A stretch of 64,000 nt of DNA from Candidatus Gastranaerophilales bacterium (lineage in GTDB: Bacteria; Cyanobacteriota; Vampirovibrionia; Gastranaerophilales; Gastranaerophilaceae): positions 20,027 through 84,026 of the forward strand of contig CAAGGG010000068.1 in NCBI GenBank assembly GCA_900769355.1. Reading direction: 5' to 3'. Shown one piece after another: positions 16,353 to 24,681 of the stretch (the first letter of the stretch is position 1; every line of letters starts with the position of its first letter). Both the position numbers and the translations under genes were made by a program. The notes below the pieces were generated by a model. The model was not told where the DNA came from. It did not search any database and saw only the letters and a program-made list of their open reading frames with translations.

Positions 16353-17243
16353 TTATTTTATCCTGATTTTTTCCAAAATCTGTTCGAAAACTTCTGATTT
16401 CAAATTGTTTTTAGCCAAAATTTCATAGCATTTATTGATTAAGTTATTCAAATCCTTTTTAGCTTTTTCTAGCCCGTAAAGGCTTGTATAAGTAAGCTTT
16501 CCTTCTTCTTTGTCTTTGCCCATGGTTTTTCCCATTTCTTCAAAAGTTGAAGTTTCATCTAAAATATCATCGGCAATTTGAAAAGCTACTCCTAATATTT
16601 GACCGAATTTTGTAATATCTTCAATCTGTTTCTCTGTCGCATCGGCAATGATTGCTCCTGTTCTCAAAGCAAGTTTAAACAAGTCTGCAGTCTTGTGGGT
16701 GTGGATATAATCCAAAATTTCAGGCAACTGTTCGTCGTCTTTTCCATATTCAAAAGCTTGCATTAATTTTTCGCTCTCAATATCGACAACTTGACCTGCA
16801 ATTACACCATAAGCCCCAGCAGCCTGAAAATATTCTTCCATAATTTTAATTAATTTTTCAGCTCCGAGATTTTTTGAGTTTTTCAAAATTGTTTGTGGAG
16901 CAAAAGTCAAAAGAGCGTCCCCGGCAAGTACGGCGTGAGCTTCTCCAAAAACCATGTGGTTTGTAAGTTGTCCGCGTCGGTACATGTCGTTATCCATACA
17001 TGGTAAATCGTCGTGGATAAGTGTTTGTGAGTGTAGCATCTCGATTGCACAAGCTGTCGGAATTGCATCTTCAATATTTCCGCCAAACATTCTGCAAGTT
17101 TCAAGGCACATTACAGGGCGAAGCCTTTTCCCTGGGAGTGTAACAGTGTATTTCATTGATTTAAAAATCTTTTGTGGATAACAAATTGGCATGAATTCGT
17201 CAATTTTTTTGTTTACAAGGTCTATATATTCGTTCATTTTCAT
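16353..17243 (-). CDS. ispA: Farnesyl/geranylgeranyl diphosphate synthase
   Basis: A 296-residue trans-prenyltransferase that condenses isopentenyl diphosphate with allylic diphosphates to give C15 or C20 chains for quinones and undecaprenyl precursors. The first aspartate-rich motif is LIHDDLPCMDND (DDx4D form, as in bacterial type enzymes), with RRG just after it; the second is FQIADDILD. PGKRLRP near residue 35 is the substrate-binding loop. Two in-frame ATGs (17243 and 17237) follow AAAGGTA. It is 105 bp downstream of rsgA on the same strand, separated by an inverted repeat. The MEP-pathway gene ispG at 57120 provides the precursor route in the same genome. Exact chain length cannot be read from the sequence. 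Confidence 0.93.
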   Translation of the reverse strand: MKMNEYIDLVNKKIDEFMPICYPQKIFKSMKYTVTLPGKRLRPVMCLETCRMFGGNIEDAIPTACAIEMLHSQTLIHDDLPCMDNDMYRRGQLTNHMVFGEAHAVLAGDALLTFAPQTILKNSKNLGAEKLIKIMEEYFQAAGAYGVIAGQVVDIESEKLMQAFEYGKDDEQLPEILDYIHTHKTADLFKLALRTGAIIADATEKQIEDITKFGQILGVAFQIADDILDETSTFEEMGKTMGKDKEEGKLTYTSLYGLEKAKKDLNNLINKCYEILAKNNLKSEVFEQILEKIRIK

Positions 17244-17268
17244 TTTGTGTACCTTTCTTTTTGGAGAG

Positions 17269-17358
17269 TAGTGAATAGTGAGTCGTGAGTGGTTCGTTTC
17301 AATAAAGTGGTAATTAAAGTATAATGACTACTCAGTATTCTCAATTCACTACTCACTA
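17269..17358. repeat. Inverted copies of a TTCACTACTCAC repeat between rsgA and ispA
   Basis: GAGTAGTGAATAGTGAG near 17269 and CTCAATTCACTACTCAC near 17339 are close inverse copies. The same unit occurs inside the leader of the prepilin at 2719 (CATTCACTACTCACAATTCAC, near 2913-2933). The right copy slightly overlaps the 3' end of rsgA. Confidence 0.65.
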
Positions 17359-18347
17359 ATACTATCAATCTCTTTGTAAATCTGTTGCTTTAGCGTATTT
17401 CTAGCACTTTGGCGTTTCTTTTCGCTAATTTTTGCAATTTGACGGTTGTGAACAAGTTTTTTGGCGTGTTCTTGTTTTTTACCTTCATATTTGACTCGTT
17501 CTTTATATTCTTTCGCTTCGTCGACGAAGGTAAGGTAACTTTCATATCTCGTCGGGTCGATTTTTTCAATATTGCTCAAAACATTACAGCCGTCTTCGTT
17601 TATGTGTAGGCAGTCTGAGTATTTGCACTCATCTCTGAATTTTGCAATATCAGGGAAAAGTAAATCTACATCAGCAGGTAGTAAAAAGTCAAATCTTGCA
17701 TTGCTAAATCCCGGTGTATCCACAATTCTGGAAGTATCATTTAGTTTGATGATTTCGCAATGACGAGTTGTGTGAGTCCCTCGTTGAGTTTTTTCACTAA
17801 CTTGTTTTGTGCGAAGGTTAAGATTTGGGTTGATAGCGTTTATAAGACTAGATTTCCCAACTCCGGAATTTCCGCATAAAACGCTTGTTTTACCATCTAA
17901 AATTTTTTCGAAATTTTTAATTCCGTTATGCTCAGTTGCAGATGTGTAAGCGATTTTGTAGCCAAGGGGTTCATAGATTTTTTTTATCTTTTCCCTAAGA
18001 TGTTTATCCCATTTTAAATCGTCTTTGTTAAAACATAAAACAGTTTCAATGTCGTAATATTTTGCAAGTGCAATATAGCGGTTGAGCTGGTGAAGGTCCA
18101 GTTCTGGCTCTTTCAGTGCAGAAACAATAATTATCTGGTCAATATTTGCGACGCTAGGGCGTTTGATAAAGTTTTTGCGTTGTAAAATGTTTTTGATAAC
18201 GCCATTTTCAAATTCTACGAAATCGCCTACAAGAATTCTTTCGCGCTGCTTTTTTAGAACTTCTCTGATTTTGCATTCGTGGTAAGAATTCCCGTCATCA
18301 ACGTAGTAAAAATCTGAATGAATTTTATAAATCTGTCCTTCTGCCAT
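17349..18347 (-). CDS. rsgA: Ribosome small-subunit-dependent GTPase A
   Basis: A circularly permuted GTPase that checks late 30S ribosome assembly. In the 332-residue protein an OB-fold N-terminus (1-65) is followed by the motifs in permuted order: G4 FNKDD (106-110), G1 GNSGVGKS (159-166), switch with THTTRH (191-196), G3 DTPG (210-213), and a zinc site C241, C246, H248, C254. The C-terminal 50 residues are very basic, as is common for rRNA contact. The stop lies in a TTCACTACTCAC repeat. No strong ribosome-binding site is seen at ATG 18347, but the start fits the family N-terminus. Upstream, 18348-18546 shows no gene. Confidence 0.95.
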   Translation of the reverse strand: MAEGQIYKIHSDFYYVDDGNSYHECKIREVLKKQRERILVGDFVEFENGVIKNILQRKNFIKRPSVANIDQIIIVSALKEPELDLHQLNRYIALAKYYDIETVLCFNKDDLKWDKHLREKIKKIYEPLGYKIAYTSATEHNGIKNFEKILDGKTSVLCGNSGVGKSSLINAINPNLNLRTKQVSEKTQRGTHTTRHCEIIKLNDTSRIVDTPGFSNARFDFLLPADVDLLFPDIAKFRDECKYSDCLHINEDGCNVLSNIEKIDPTRYESYLTFVDEAKEYKERVKYEGKKQEHAKKLVHNRQIAKISEKKRQSARNTLKQQIYKEIDSISE

Positions 18348-18546
18348 AGAAGAATTTTAGCACAAAAAGGATAAATTAGTTTATGACTTATTTTCGTTCT
18401 TTACTGTTTCAGACGGCAAAATGTATAAGTTACAGCCGACCTGGTATTCGGTTGATAAAGGAGGCAAAACATCACAACAAATGTTTAGAGATATGTTCAA
18501 ATAGCCGTGTACGCTTGCGATTGAATGCTCACAAACTCACCTGTTT

Positions 18547-19542
18547 TTATACTCTAACCCCTGTTTCTTTGTCGAAATAGTAGATGTCGCTTGGGTTTAT
18601 GCTTAATTCAAGTGTTTTTTCTAAGTTATAGTCTGCCGGAAGTTTTGCGGAGCATTTTTTATCGCCAATGTTGAAATATGCAATTTTTTCGCTTCCTAAA
18701 AGTTCTGTAATTTCCACATCAACAGTTAATTTTATATCTCCACCGCAAACCATTTTTTCAGGACGAATTCCAAGAATTACATTGTCTTTTCCTTGGTTTG
18801 GGAAATCCTTGCTATCAATGAAATTCATCTGTGGAGATCCTACAAAACCGGCTACAAAAGTGTTTGACGGGTTATTATAAATTTCTTCTGGACTTGCACA
18901 TTGCTGGATTTTACCCTTATCCAAAACAACGACTCTATCTCCCATTGTCAAAGCTTCTGTTTGATCATGAGTTACGTAAATGAATGTTGTTTGGAGCTTT
19001 TCATGTAATTTTTTGATTTCTGAACGCATTTGTACACGCAACTTTGCATCAAGGTTTGAAAGCGGTTCGTCCATCAAAAAAACTTTTGGATTTCTCACAA
19101 TAGCACGACCAAGTGCCACGCGTTGTCTTTGTCCGCCTGATAATTGTTTCGGTTTTCTGTCCAAATATTCTCCTAAATCTAAGATTTCAGCAGCTTCTTG
19201 AACTTTTTTTTCAATAGTTGCCTTGTCTACCTTTCGCATTTTTAAACCAAAAGCAATATTTTCTCGAACTGTCATATGTGGGTATAGTGCATAACTTTGG
19301 AAAACAAAAGCGATATCACGATCTTTTGGGTGTACGTCATTTACTTTTTTGTCGCCGATATAAATTTCTCCGGAAGTAATATCTTCAAGCCCCGCAATCA
19401 TTCTCAAAAGCGTCGATTTCCCACAGCCCGATGCTCCGACTAAAACGACAAATTCTTTGTCATTAATCATCAAATCAATGTTATCTATAACTTTTTTTTT
19501 GTCATAAATTTTAGTGACATTTTTTAAAATTACGTTGCTCAT
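18547..19542 (-). CDS. Sugar-type ABC transporter ATP-binding protein (MsmK/UgpC/MalK class)
   Basis: A 331-residue ATPase of the CUT1 carbohydrate/glycerol-3-phosphate importer class: Walker A GASGCGKST (36-44), Q loop VFQSYALYPHMTV, signature LSGGQ (134-138), Walker B VFLMDEP (154-160), His switch THD, then a C-terminal TOBE/OB regulatory domain (from about 235). ATG 19542 is followed by no permease or binding-protein gene here, so it is an orphan. Such ATPases often energise several sugar importers encoded elsewhere. It begins 23 nt downstream of the PAS/kinase-like gene on the same strand and is probably cotranscribed with it. Confidence 0.93.
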   Translation of the reverse strand: MSNVILKNVTKIYDKKKVIDNIDLMINDKEFVVLVGASGCGKSTLLRMIAGLEDITSGEIYIGDKKVNDVHPKDRDIAFVFQSYALYPHMTVRENIAFGLKMRKVDKATIEKKVQEAAEILDLGEYLDRKPKQLSGGQRQRVALGRAIVRNPKVFLMDEPLSNLDAKLRVQMRSEIKKLHEKLQTTFIYVTHDQTEALTMGDRVVVLDKGKIQQCASPEEIYNNPSNTFVAGFVGSPQMNFIDSKDFPNQGKDNVILGIRPEKMVCGGDIKLTVDVEITELLGSEKIAYFNIGDKKCSAKLPADYNLEKTLELSINPSDIYYFDKETGVRV

Positions 19543-19565
19543 TTTATTCCTCTGTTTTTCAAAGT

Positions 19566-20684
19566 TTAGTTTGTTTTTTCTATTGGTAAAATTATCTCAA
19601 AAGTTGTGCCCTGCATAATGATTGATTGAATATTTATTGCTCCGCCCATTCGTTTTAGAATTGTGTTGGCTGTGCCAAGTGCGAAAGAGCGCAAAATAGT
19701 TTTCTTTCTACCTTGTTCAATTTGTGTGTAAGGTTCAAAAATTCCATTAAGTTCGCCTTCTGCAAGCCCCATTCCTGTGTCAGAAATAAGAATTCTTGCA
19801 TAAGACTGTTTTGTTGCGTTTGGCGCAAGTTTTGCACCACTGCGTTCTACAATATCAATTTCAGGATTGTCAATTTTTATTGTAATAAATCCTGCATCAG
19901 TAAGTTTTATTGAAGTTTCGAGCACATTTTGCAAGATTAATTTGATAACATTTTCGTCGTTGTATATTGCCTGTTTGTTGAATTCATCGGCATCAATATT
20001 TAAGATCAAATTTTTTGCAGATAAAATATTTTCGTTATTTTTTACAACTGTTTGAATTGTGTTTAATAAGTCAAAAGGCTTGATTTCGTATTGGAAAAGA
20101 GAAGATTCTGCTTGTGAAAATTCCAAAAATTTATCCATAAAATGCAAAAGTTCAGCTGAATTTTTGTTAATAATTTTGATGTATTTTGTTTGTTTTTCAG
20201 AAAATTCACCACCCATGCCGTCCAGTAAAGCTTGTGAAAACCCTAAGATTGACTGAATTGGGGATTTAAACTCATTTGAAAGCTTTACAAGCATAACGTT
20301 TTTTTCTTTGTTAAGTCGACCTGTTTTTTCAGCGATGGCTAAAACATTTGTCATGGCGGTAACGTCGCGAACTGTTATGAAATATTGCTCAATGTATCTT
20401 TTGGCGTTTAATTCGACGTAAATCTCTTTGCCATCGGCTGTATAGGCTCCTGTTACGATTGCGGTCTTTTTAGAATACGATTTTTCGGCAGTTGTCACTC
20501 CGTTTACTATGAATTCATCAAGATAATGTCCTTTGATATTGTCGATTTTAGCTTCAAAAATAACAGACGCCTTGTCATTTACCCAGACGGTTCTCCCATC
20601 TAAGTCGGTTACGAACACAGCATCAGGAAGATGTTTGATGACTTCTCGAGAGTTTATATTACTAAAAAAATTAGCAAAATTCAT
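19566..20684 (-). CDS. PAS-domain histidine-kinase-like protein with degenerate kinase motifs
   Basis: A 372-residue soluble protein: PAS domain at about 15-115 (HLPDAVFVTDLDGRTVWVN), a HisKA-like helix pair at 125-190, and a GHKL ATPase-like domain at 210-368. At the H-box it reads KLSNEFKSPIQSI, with N137 where the phospho-accepting His should be. The N-box reads LQNVLETSIKLT, lacking the second conserved Asn; the G2 box reads SFALGTANTI, without the GxGLGL glycine pattern, while DTGMGL (302-307) is kept. Autophosphorylation is therefore unlikely, and it may be a sensory or scaffold pseudokinase. No response regulator is adjacent. No membrane segment. It precedes the ABC ATPase gene by 23 nt and is divergent from 20917. 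Confidence 0.8.
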   Translation of the reverse strand: MNFANFFSNINSREVIKHLPDAVFVTDLDGRTVWVNDKASVIFEAKIDNIKGHYLDEFIVNGVTTAEKSYSKKTAIVTGAYTADGKEIYVELNAKRYIEQYFITVRDVTAMTNVLAIAEKTGRLNKEKNVMLVKLSNEFKSPIQSILGFSQALLDGMGGEFSEKQTKYIKIINKNSAELLHFMDKFLEFSQAESSLFQYEIKPFDLLNTIQTVVKNNENILSAKNLILNIDADEFNKQAIYNDENVIKLILQNVLETSIKLTDAGFITIKIDNPEIDIVERSGAKLAPNATKQSYARILISDTGMGLAEGELNGIFEPYTQIEQGRKKTILRSFALGTANTILKRMGGAINIQSIIMQGTTFEIILPIEKTN

Positions 20685-20916
20685 GGTTGCAATACTTTCT
20701 TTTATGTTGTATAGTTTATATAAGTTTTATATACTATACCTGTTCCGTACTTTTAATATAGCATAAATTGGTTTGTTTTAGAAGATTATTAATTTTTGTA
20801 ATTTTTTTATTTCAAACTAGCAAAAAAATTTTTGTTTGTGTTTTAAAGCAACAAACGAGATATAGAGTATGTAAAATTGCACAATCGCAATCCCGAGAAA
20901 GAAAGAGGAAATGACT

Positions 20917-21261
20917 ATGAACGAAATTCCTAAAAATACACAAGGTCCTAGCATTCCACAACAACCTATCAAAGTTGAACAAGTTAAAACAGATGCTGTA
21001 GAGGCAAATGCTCAGAGTTCTTCCGATGTACAGCCAAAAGAAATTAAGGAGATTCCTGAAAATCCCGCAGATCGTTCAACTATCAAGGTTGATAATTTAG
21101 AAAATGATTTGAAAATTTTTGCAGCAAATCCTGAATTGGCTCAAAAAGCCTTGGAAGTTGCCGAAGTCGCAGAAAAACGTTATGCTGAAGCAGGTATTGA
21201 GCAACCGGAATTGAAAGCTCTTGCGGTTGGCAAAGCATTTGTTGATGAGTTTCAAAAATAG
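20917..21261 (+). CDS. Hypothetical protein, acidic, 114 residues
   Basis: No family recognised. From ATG 20917 (MNEIPKNTQGPSIPQQ) it has a Pro/Gln/Glu-rich unstructured first half and a helical second half (DLKIFAANPELAQKALEVAE...AVGKAFVDEFQK). Of two in-frame ATGs the second is chosen because AGAGGA ends 7 nt before it; the first (20911) is only one base from that sequence. There is no signal peptide or membrane segment. Divergent from the PAS protein gene. The 3' side is a long non-coding region with a candidate small RNA. Confidence 0.65.
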   Translation: MNEIPKNTQGPSIPQQPIKVEQVKTDAVEANAQSSSDVQPKEIKEIPENPADRSTIKVDNLENDLKIFAANPELAQKALEVAEVAEKRYAEAGIEQPELKALAVGKAFVDEFQK

Positions 21262-21421
21262 AGTTTATTATATATAAATTGTTTGGTGCAGTTTTGTACT
21301 CAATTGTAGATTGAGCATACTTGCACAACATTGTAAATGTGCAAGTAAATTAGGTTTTGAATAGCAAGAAAATTTATTCTTCGCTAAATGCAGATACTTT
21401 TTACCAATATATTGTTACTAT

Positions 21422-21510
21422 TTTGCTTACAAGTTATTAGTAAATAGAGCGTGTGGCTGGTTTTGTGGAACTTTTTCCATAGAAAGTTCCTGCTGTCCGC
21501 GCAGGACATT
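21422..21510 (+). repeat. Non-coding region with a repeat also seen at the window end
   Basis: GCTTACAAGTTATTAGT at about 21426 recurs at about 63980, at the 3' edge of the structured repeat there. Downstream are small hairpins (GGAACTTTTTCCATAGAAAGTTCC; TGTCCGCGCAGGACA). The remainder of the gap 21262-21566 shows no gene. Confidence 0.5.
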
Positions 21511-21566
21511 ATAATTAATAAAGAATAGAGTTTTTATGTAAACTTATGTAACAAAAGTATAATGTT

Positions 21567-21741
21567 TATGCAATTTTTATATACAGAAATACTTTATATA
21601 TATGTAAGACATAAATAACAAATTGCAAAAGCAATAATTAATAAATTTCTACACTACCTACTACACACTTTCTACCTACCTTTTACACGAGAATCATTAA
21701 AGATTTCGGCCTTCTAAATTCATTTAGAAGGTTTTATTTTT
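21567..21741 (+). ncRNA. Candidate small RNA with C-rich unpaired segment and intrinsic terminator
   Basis: A TATAAT at 21556-21561 and a second AT-rich box (ACTTTATATATA, near 21590) could start transcription; the strong terminator at 21710-21741 ends it. No open frame of useful size is inside. The central part, about 21648-21690, is pyrimidine rich and unpaired by eye, with ACTACCTAC, CTACCTACC and TTTTACACGAG, which could pair with ribosome-binding sites. That composition recalls the cyanobacterial Yfr1 RNA (single-stranded ACUCCUCACAC), but the motif itself is not present. The exact 5' end is uncertain. Confidence 0.4.
21710..21741 (+). terminator. Intrinsic terminator of the candidate small RNA
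   Basis: CCTTCTAAA and TTTAGAAGG form a perfect 9-bp stem with a 4-nt loop, followed by TTTTATTTTT. The only gene upstream on this strand ends at 21261, 450 bp away. Confidence 0.8.
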
Positions 21742-21776
21742 GTGTAATGAAAATATATACAATTTTTTATGCTATT

Positions 21777-21850
21777 TACCCACTCTCTTTCTCTCCCTAA
21801 TTGAGGGAGAGAAGCTTTGCCTTGCAACTGGTCCCGTTTATAATTCTGTA
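21777..21850 (+). repeat. 75-bp dispersed repeat, copy 2
   Basis: Matches 8205-8279 over nearly its whole length. It overlaps nothing but ends only a few bases before the stop codon of the DAHP synthase gene on the other strand, so it lies in that gene's 3' untranslated region. Confidence 0.8.
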
Positions 21851-21855
21851 AACAT

Positions 21856-22905
21856 TTACTGAATATCCGCTGATAAGCAGTTTTTCTCGTAGTGCAAGCT
21901 TTCGGTGAACTTGTTAATTCTTCCCATAACCTCTTTGAACATAGGTAATGGAAGACTTTGTTTTCCGTCAGACAATGCATTTTCAGGATCATGGTGAATT
22001 TCCATCATAACACCATCTGCACCAACAACAAGTCCTGCTTTTGCCATAGGTTCAATCAAATATCTTTGTCCTGTTCCGTGGCTAGGGTCAACGATTATAG
22101 GTAAGTGGGAGTATTTTTTTATAACAGGAATTGACGCAATATCCATAACGTTACGGGTGAATGCGCTGTCAAAACTTCTAATTCCGCGTTCACACAAGAT
22201 TACGTTTGGATTTCCGTTGTACAAAATGTGCTCTGCCGCAAGTAAAAATTCTCTGATAGTGCTTGCTAAGCCTCGTTTCAAAATTACAGGTTTTTTGCAT
22301 TTGCCAACTGCATGAAGTAATTTAAAGTTTTGAGTGTTTCTGGCACCAATCTGTAAAACGTCTACGTATTCGCACATCATGTCTAAATCTGCTGCGTCCA
22401 TAACCTCTGAAACGGTTAACAAACCTGTCTCTTCGCTTGCTCGTTTCAAATATTTCAATGCTTTTTCACCATAACCCTGAAAGTCATAAGGTGAAGTTCT
22501 CGGTTTGAAAGCACCGCCACGAAGAAATTCACAACCCATTTCTTTTGCCGCAAATGCAACTTTTTGTAATCCTTCATAATCTTCTTCAACAGAACAAGGA
22601 CCAACCATCATAACAGGTTTGTTGTTGCCGCCGATTTTAACGCCGTTCGGAAACTCAATAACTGTGTCATCGGGTTTTCTGTCTCGAGATGCTAAACGGA
22701 AAGGTTCTCTGATAATTTTGACTTCCTTAACTCCGTCAAATGCTGAAACACGCCCAGGAGTAACTGTTGTTTTGTCGCCGATTGCATCAATTACAGTGTG
22801 AACTTGTCCTTGATTAAATCTTATGTCAAAGCCGTTGTCTTTCAAAAAATCAATAACTCTTTGGACTTGAACTTTGGTAGCATTGCGCTCCATAATTATA
22901 ATCAT
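21856..22905 (-). CDS. aroF: 3-deoxy-7-phosphoheptulonate synthase (DAHP synthase, type I beta)
   Basis: First enzyme of the shikimate pathway: phosphoenolpyruvate plus erythrose 4-phosphate give DAHP. The 349 residues comprise an N-terminal ferredoxin-like regulatory domain (1-70, starting MIIIMERNATKVQVQRVIDF) and the KDO8P/DAHP barrel with VGPCSVE (near 101), RGGAFKPRTSPYDFQG, LKRGLASTIREFL, IIVDPSHGTG and EIHHDPENALSDGKQ, which contains the metal and PEP ligands. The ferredoxin-like domain is the feedback site in Thermotoga-type enzymes. GGAG lies about 8 nt before ATG. The last residues (HYEKNCLSADIQ) run close to a dispersed repeat. No other aro gene is in the window. Confidence 0.95.
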   Translation of the reverse strand: MIIIMERNATKVQVQRVIDFLKDNGFDIRFNQGQVHTVIDAIGDKTTVTPGRVSAFDGVKEVKIIREPFRLASRDRKPDDTVIEFPNGVKIGGNNKPVMMVGPCSVEEDYEGLQKVAFAAKEMGCEFLRGGAFKPRTSPYDFQGYGEKALKYLKRASEETGLLTVSEVMDAADLDMMCEYVDVLQIGARNTQNFKLLHAVGKCKKPVILKRGLASTIREFLLAAEHILYNGNPNVILCERGIRSFDSAFTRNVMDIASIPVIKKYSHLPIIVDPSHGTGQRYLIEPMAKAGLVVGADGVMMEIHHDPENALSDGKQSLPLPMFKEVMGRINKFTESLHYEKNCLSADIQ

Positions 22906-22965
22906 AAAAATTTTCTCCTATTTAAAGTATTTTGTAAAAATAAGTGTATCACGAACAATTAAACT

Positions 22966-23574
22966 CTACAAATTATTTTTTATTTCAATTATATTTTTTA
23001 ATAGATTTTCGGTAGGGTAATATTCGGGTAATATCCGTAAACCGTTCTCCAAGGCTTTTTGCGCCTCATCAAGTTTGCCTTGGCTAAAATAGATGTAGCC
23101 AAGTAAATAGTGAAGTTCCGGATCGTGATAAAAATAACTTTTTGCTCTGTTCAAGAAGAATAGTCCTTGCTCAACAAGTCCGTTATTGTACAAAACTCGT
23201 CCGATAAATTTGTGTACTTCAGGATTAATGGTGTACATATAGTCTGCATATCGAATAATTTTTTCGACATAATCGCCCTTGTAGTAGGTTATTAGAATGT
23301 TCAAATCAATTTCCAGAAAGTTTCTCAGCTCAAAATATGACGGATATTCTTGCGCTTCGCCTTCTATTAAAGAAATCATAAAAAGAGCCCAATGCGCACG
23401 AATATCATTGTTTTCAATTGCAGAAAACAGTTTTTTAGCCCCTTCTACGTCTTCACAAAGCAATCTTGCGTATGCTAATTCCAGCATGTTACCGTTTTTG
23501 ACGAAAAATTGCTGACAGTCGTCAATTTTTCCTGTCAACAATTCTTCTTTTGCTTTTTGATAATTTAAAACCAT
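22966..23574 (-). CDS. TPR-repeat protein
   Basis: A 202-residue soluble protein with two to three TPR-like units in its second half (NPEVHKFIGRVLYNNGLVEQGLFFLNRAKSY region, then DPELHYLLGYIYFSQGKLDEAQKALENGLR). No signal peptide, so probably cytosolic. The start ATG 23574 is 8 nt after the stop of the preceding TPR gene and has no clear ribosome-binding site, which points to translational coupling. Likely a protein-interaction adaptor, but partner and function are not readable from the sequence. Followed after 61 bp by the start region of DAHP synthase on the same strand. Confidence 0.75.
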   Translation of the reverse strand: MVLNYQKAKEELLTGKIDDCQQFFVKNGNMLELAYARLLCEDVEGAKKLFSAIENNDIRAHWALFMISLIEGEAQEYPSYFELRNFLEIDLNILITYYKGDYVEKIIRYADYMYTINPEVHKFIGRVLYNNGLVEQGLFFLNRAKSYFYHDPELHYLLGYIYFSQGKLDEAQKALENGLRILPEYYPTENLLKNIIEIKNNL

Positions 23575-23582
23575 AAATTCTA

Positions 23583-24575
23583 TTAATAATTATTATTGTT
23601 GTTACTATTTGCGAAACTAAAATCTGACATCATTGAATTCATCATAACAGCTTGCATAAGCCTTGGGTCAACGTTTTCACCTTTCTGAGCCTGTGTCATT
23701 AACATCGGTAAAACTGTATTCATCATGTTGTTATTATTGTTATTGTTGCCACCCAAAAGCATACTCATTTCAGTCATTCTCGGATCTTGATATTGTGACA
23801 TTTGCGCATAAGGATTTGAGTTTTCAGTTTGAACAGAAACATTTAGTCCGGCTTCTTTCAATGTATTAACAGCTTTCAAAACTTCTTCATCAGAAACCTG
23901 TGCGATTTTAATTGTTTCTTCTGCTTCTGATTTGCTGTTGTCAAACTTCTTAATTCTTTGGATATCTTTGTTTTCAAGGTTGTCTTTTTGGTTAATTGTT
24001 TCTTTGATATTTGTGAGTTGTTTTTGGCGAATTTCATTATTCAACTCTGGAGAAAGTCCGTTGCCATAAGGTGCTTTGATGAATTTATCCAAATCATCAA
24101 GTTGTTCTTCTTGTTTAGTGGCTTGTGCTTCTGGGTGACAAGCCGGTCCATCGGTCAAGCAATCACGTCCTTTTGTTGCATAGTTTACTAAATATTGGTT
24201 TGGATTAAGTGCGATAACCTTGTTATAAGCAGCAACTGCTTCCTCTTTTTTGCCCAAATGAGTGTTTACCAAAGCTAAATAGTAGTAGGCAACAGCGTTA
24301 GAAGGTTGTTTTTTTAATAATGAATAAATTTCTTGCATGCAGCCAGAATAGTTGCCCATCTTGTATTTTGCGGCAATACTTTTTGTTGTAGCGTTCGGGT
24401 AATAAGCTCGTTGTGAATTGAAATCGATTGTTTTTGTGGTGGTGGAAGTAGAACTTGAAGAAGCAGAACTACCAGAACCGTTCAATGGTGGTAAGTTTTC
24501 AACACCTGCTGAGAATACGCTCATTGAGCCGAAAGTCAATAATAATCCAATTGCTAACAAAACTTTTTTATTCAT
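23583..24575 (-). CDS. Exported TPR protein with Asn-rich tail
   Basis: A 330-residue protein with a signal peptide (MNKKVLLAIGLLLTFGSMSV, cleavage likely after FSA), a Ser/Thr-rich linker (SASSSSTSTTTK), two TPR units at about 68-135 (YSLLKKQPSNAVAYYYLALV, then AAYNKVIALNPNQYLVNYA), a charged helical region, and a C-terminus with a run of Asn (GGNNNNNNNMMN) and Met-rich segments ending NSNNNNNY. Periplasmic or surface location is expected. AAAGGA lies 6 nt before ATG. Cotranscribed with the TPR gene 8 nt downstream. Low-complexity Asn stretches are encoded by AT-rich triplets and may vary in length between strains. Function unknown. Confidence 0.75.
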   Translation of the reverse strand: MNKKVLLAIGLLLTFGSMSVFSAGVENLPPLNGSGSSASSSSTSTTTKTIDFNSQRAYYPNATTKSIAAKYKMGNYSGCMQEIYSLLKKQPSNAVAYYYLALVNTHLGKKEEAVAAYNKVIALNPNQYLVNYATKGRDCLTDGPACHPEAQATKQEEQLDDLDKFIKAPYGNGLSPELNNEIRQKQLTNIKETINQKDNLENKDIQRIKKFDNSKSEAEETIKIAQVSDEEVLKAVNTLKEAGLNVSVQTENSNPYAQMSQYQDPRMTEMSMLLGGNNNNNNNMMNTVLPMLMTQAQKGENVDPRLMQAVMMNSMMSDFSFANSNNNNNY

Positions 24576-24681
24576 TTTTATATCCTTTTTCTCTTCTTTT
24601 AATTATTTTTTTGTTTAAATCAAACTTTTTCACATCTATTATATTATACTTTCCCAAATATTCATAATATAAACAGATGAT

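Noticed and set aside
18383..18580. Plus-strand 65-codon frame
   Set aside because: No ribosome-binding site, overlaps the end of the ABC ATPase gene on the other strand, and the composition is unlike the genes here.
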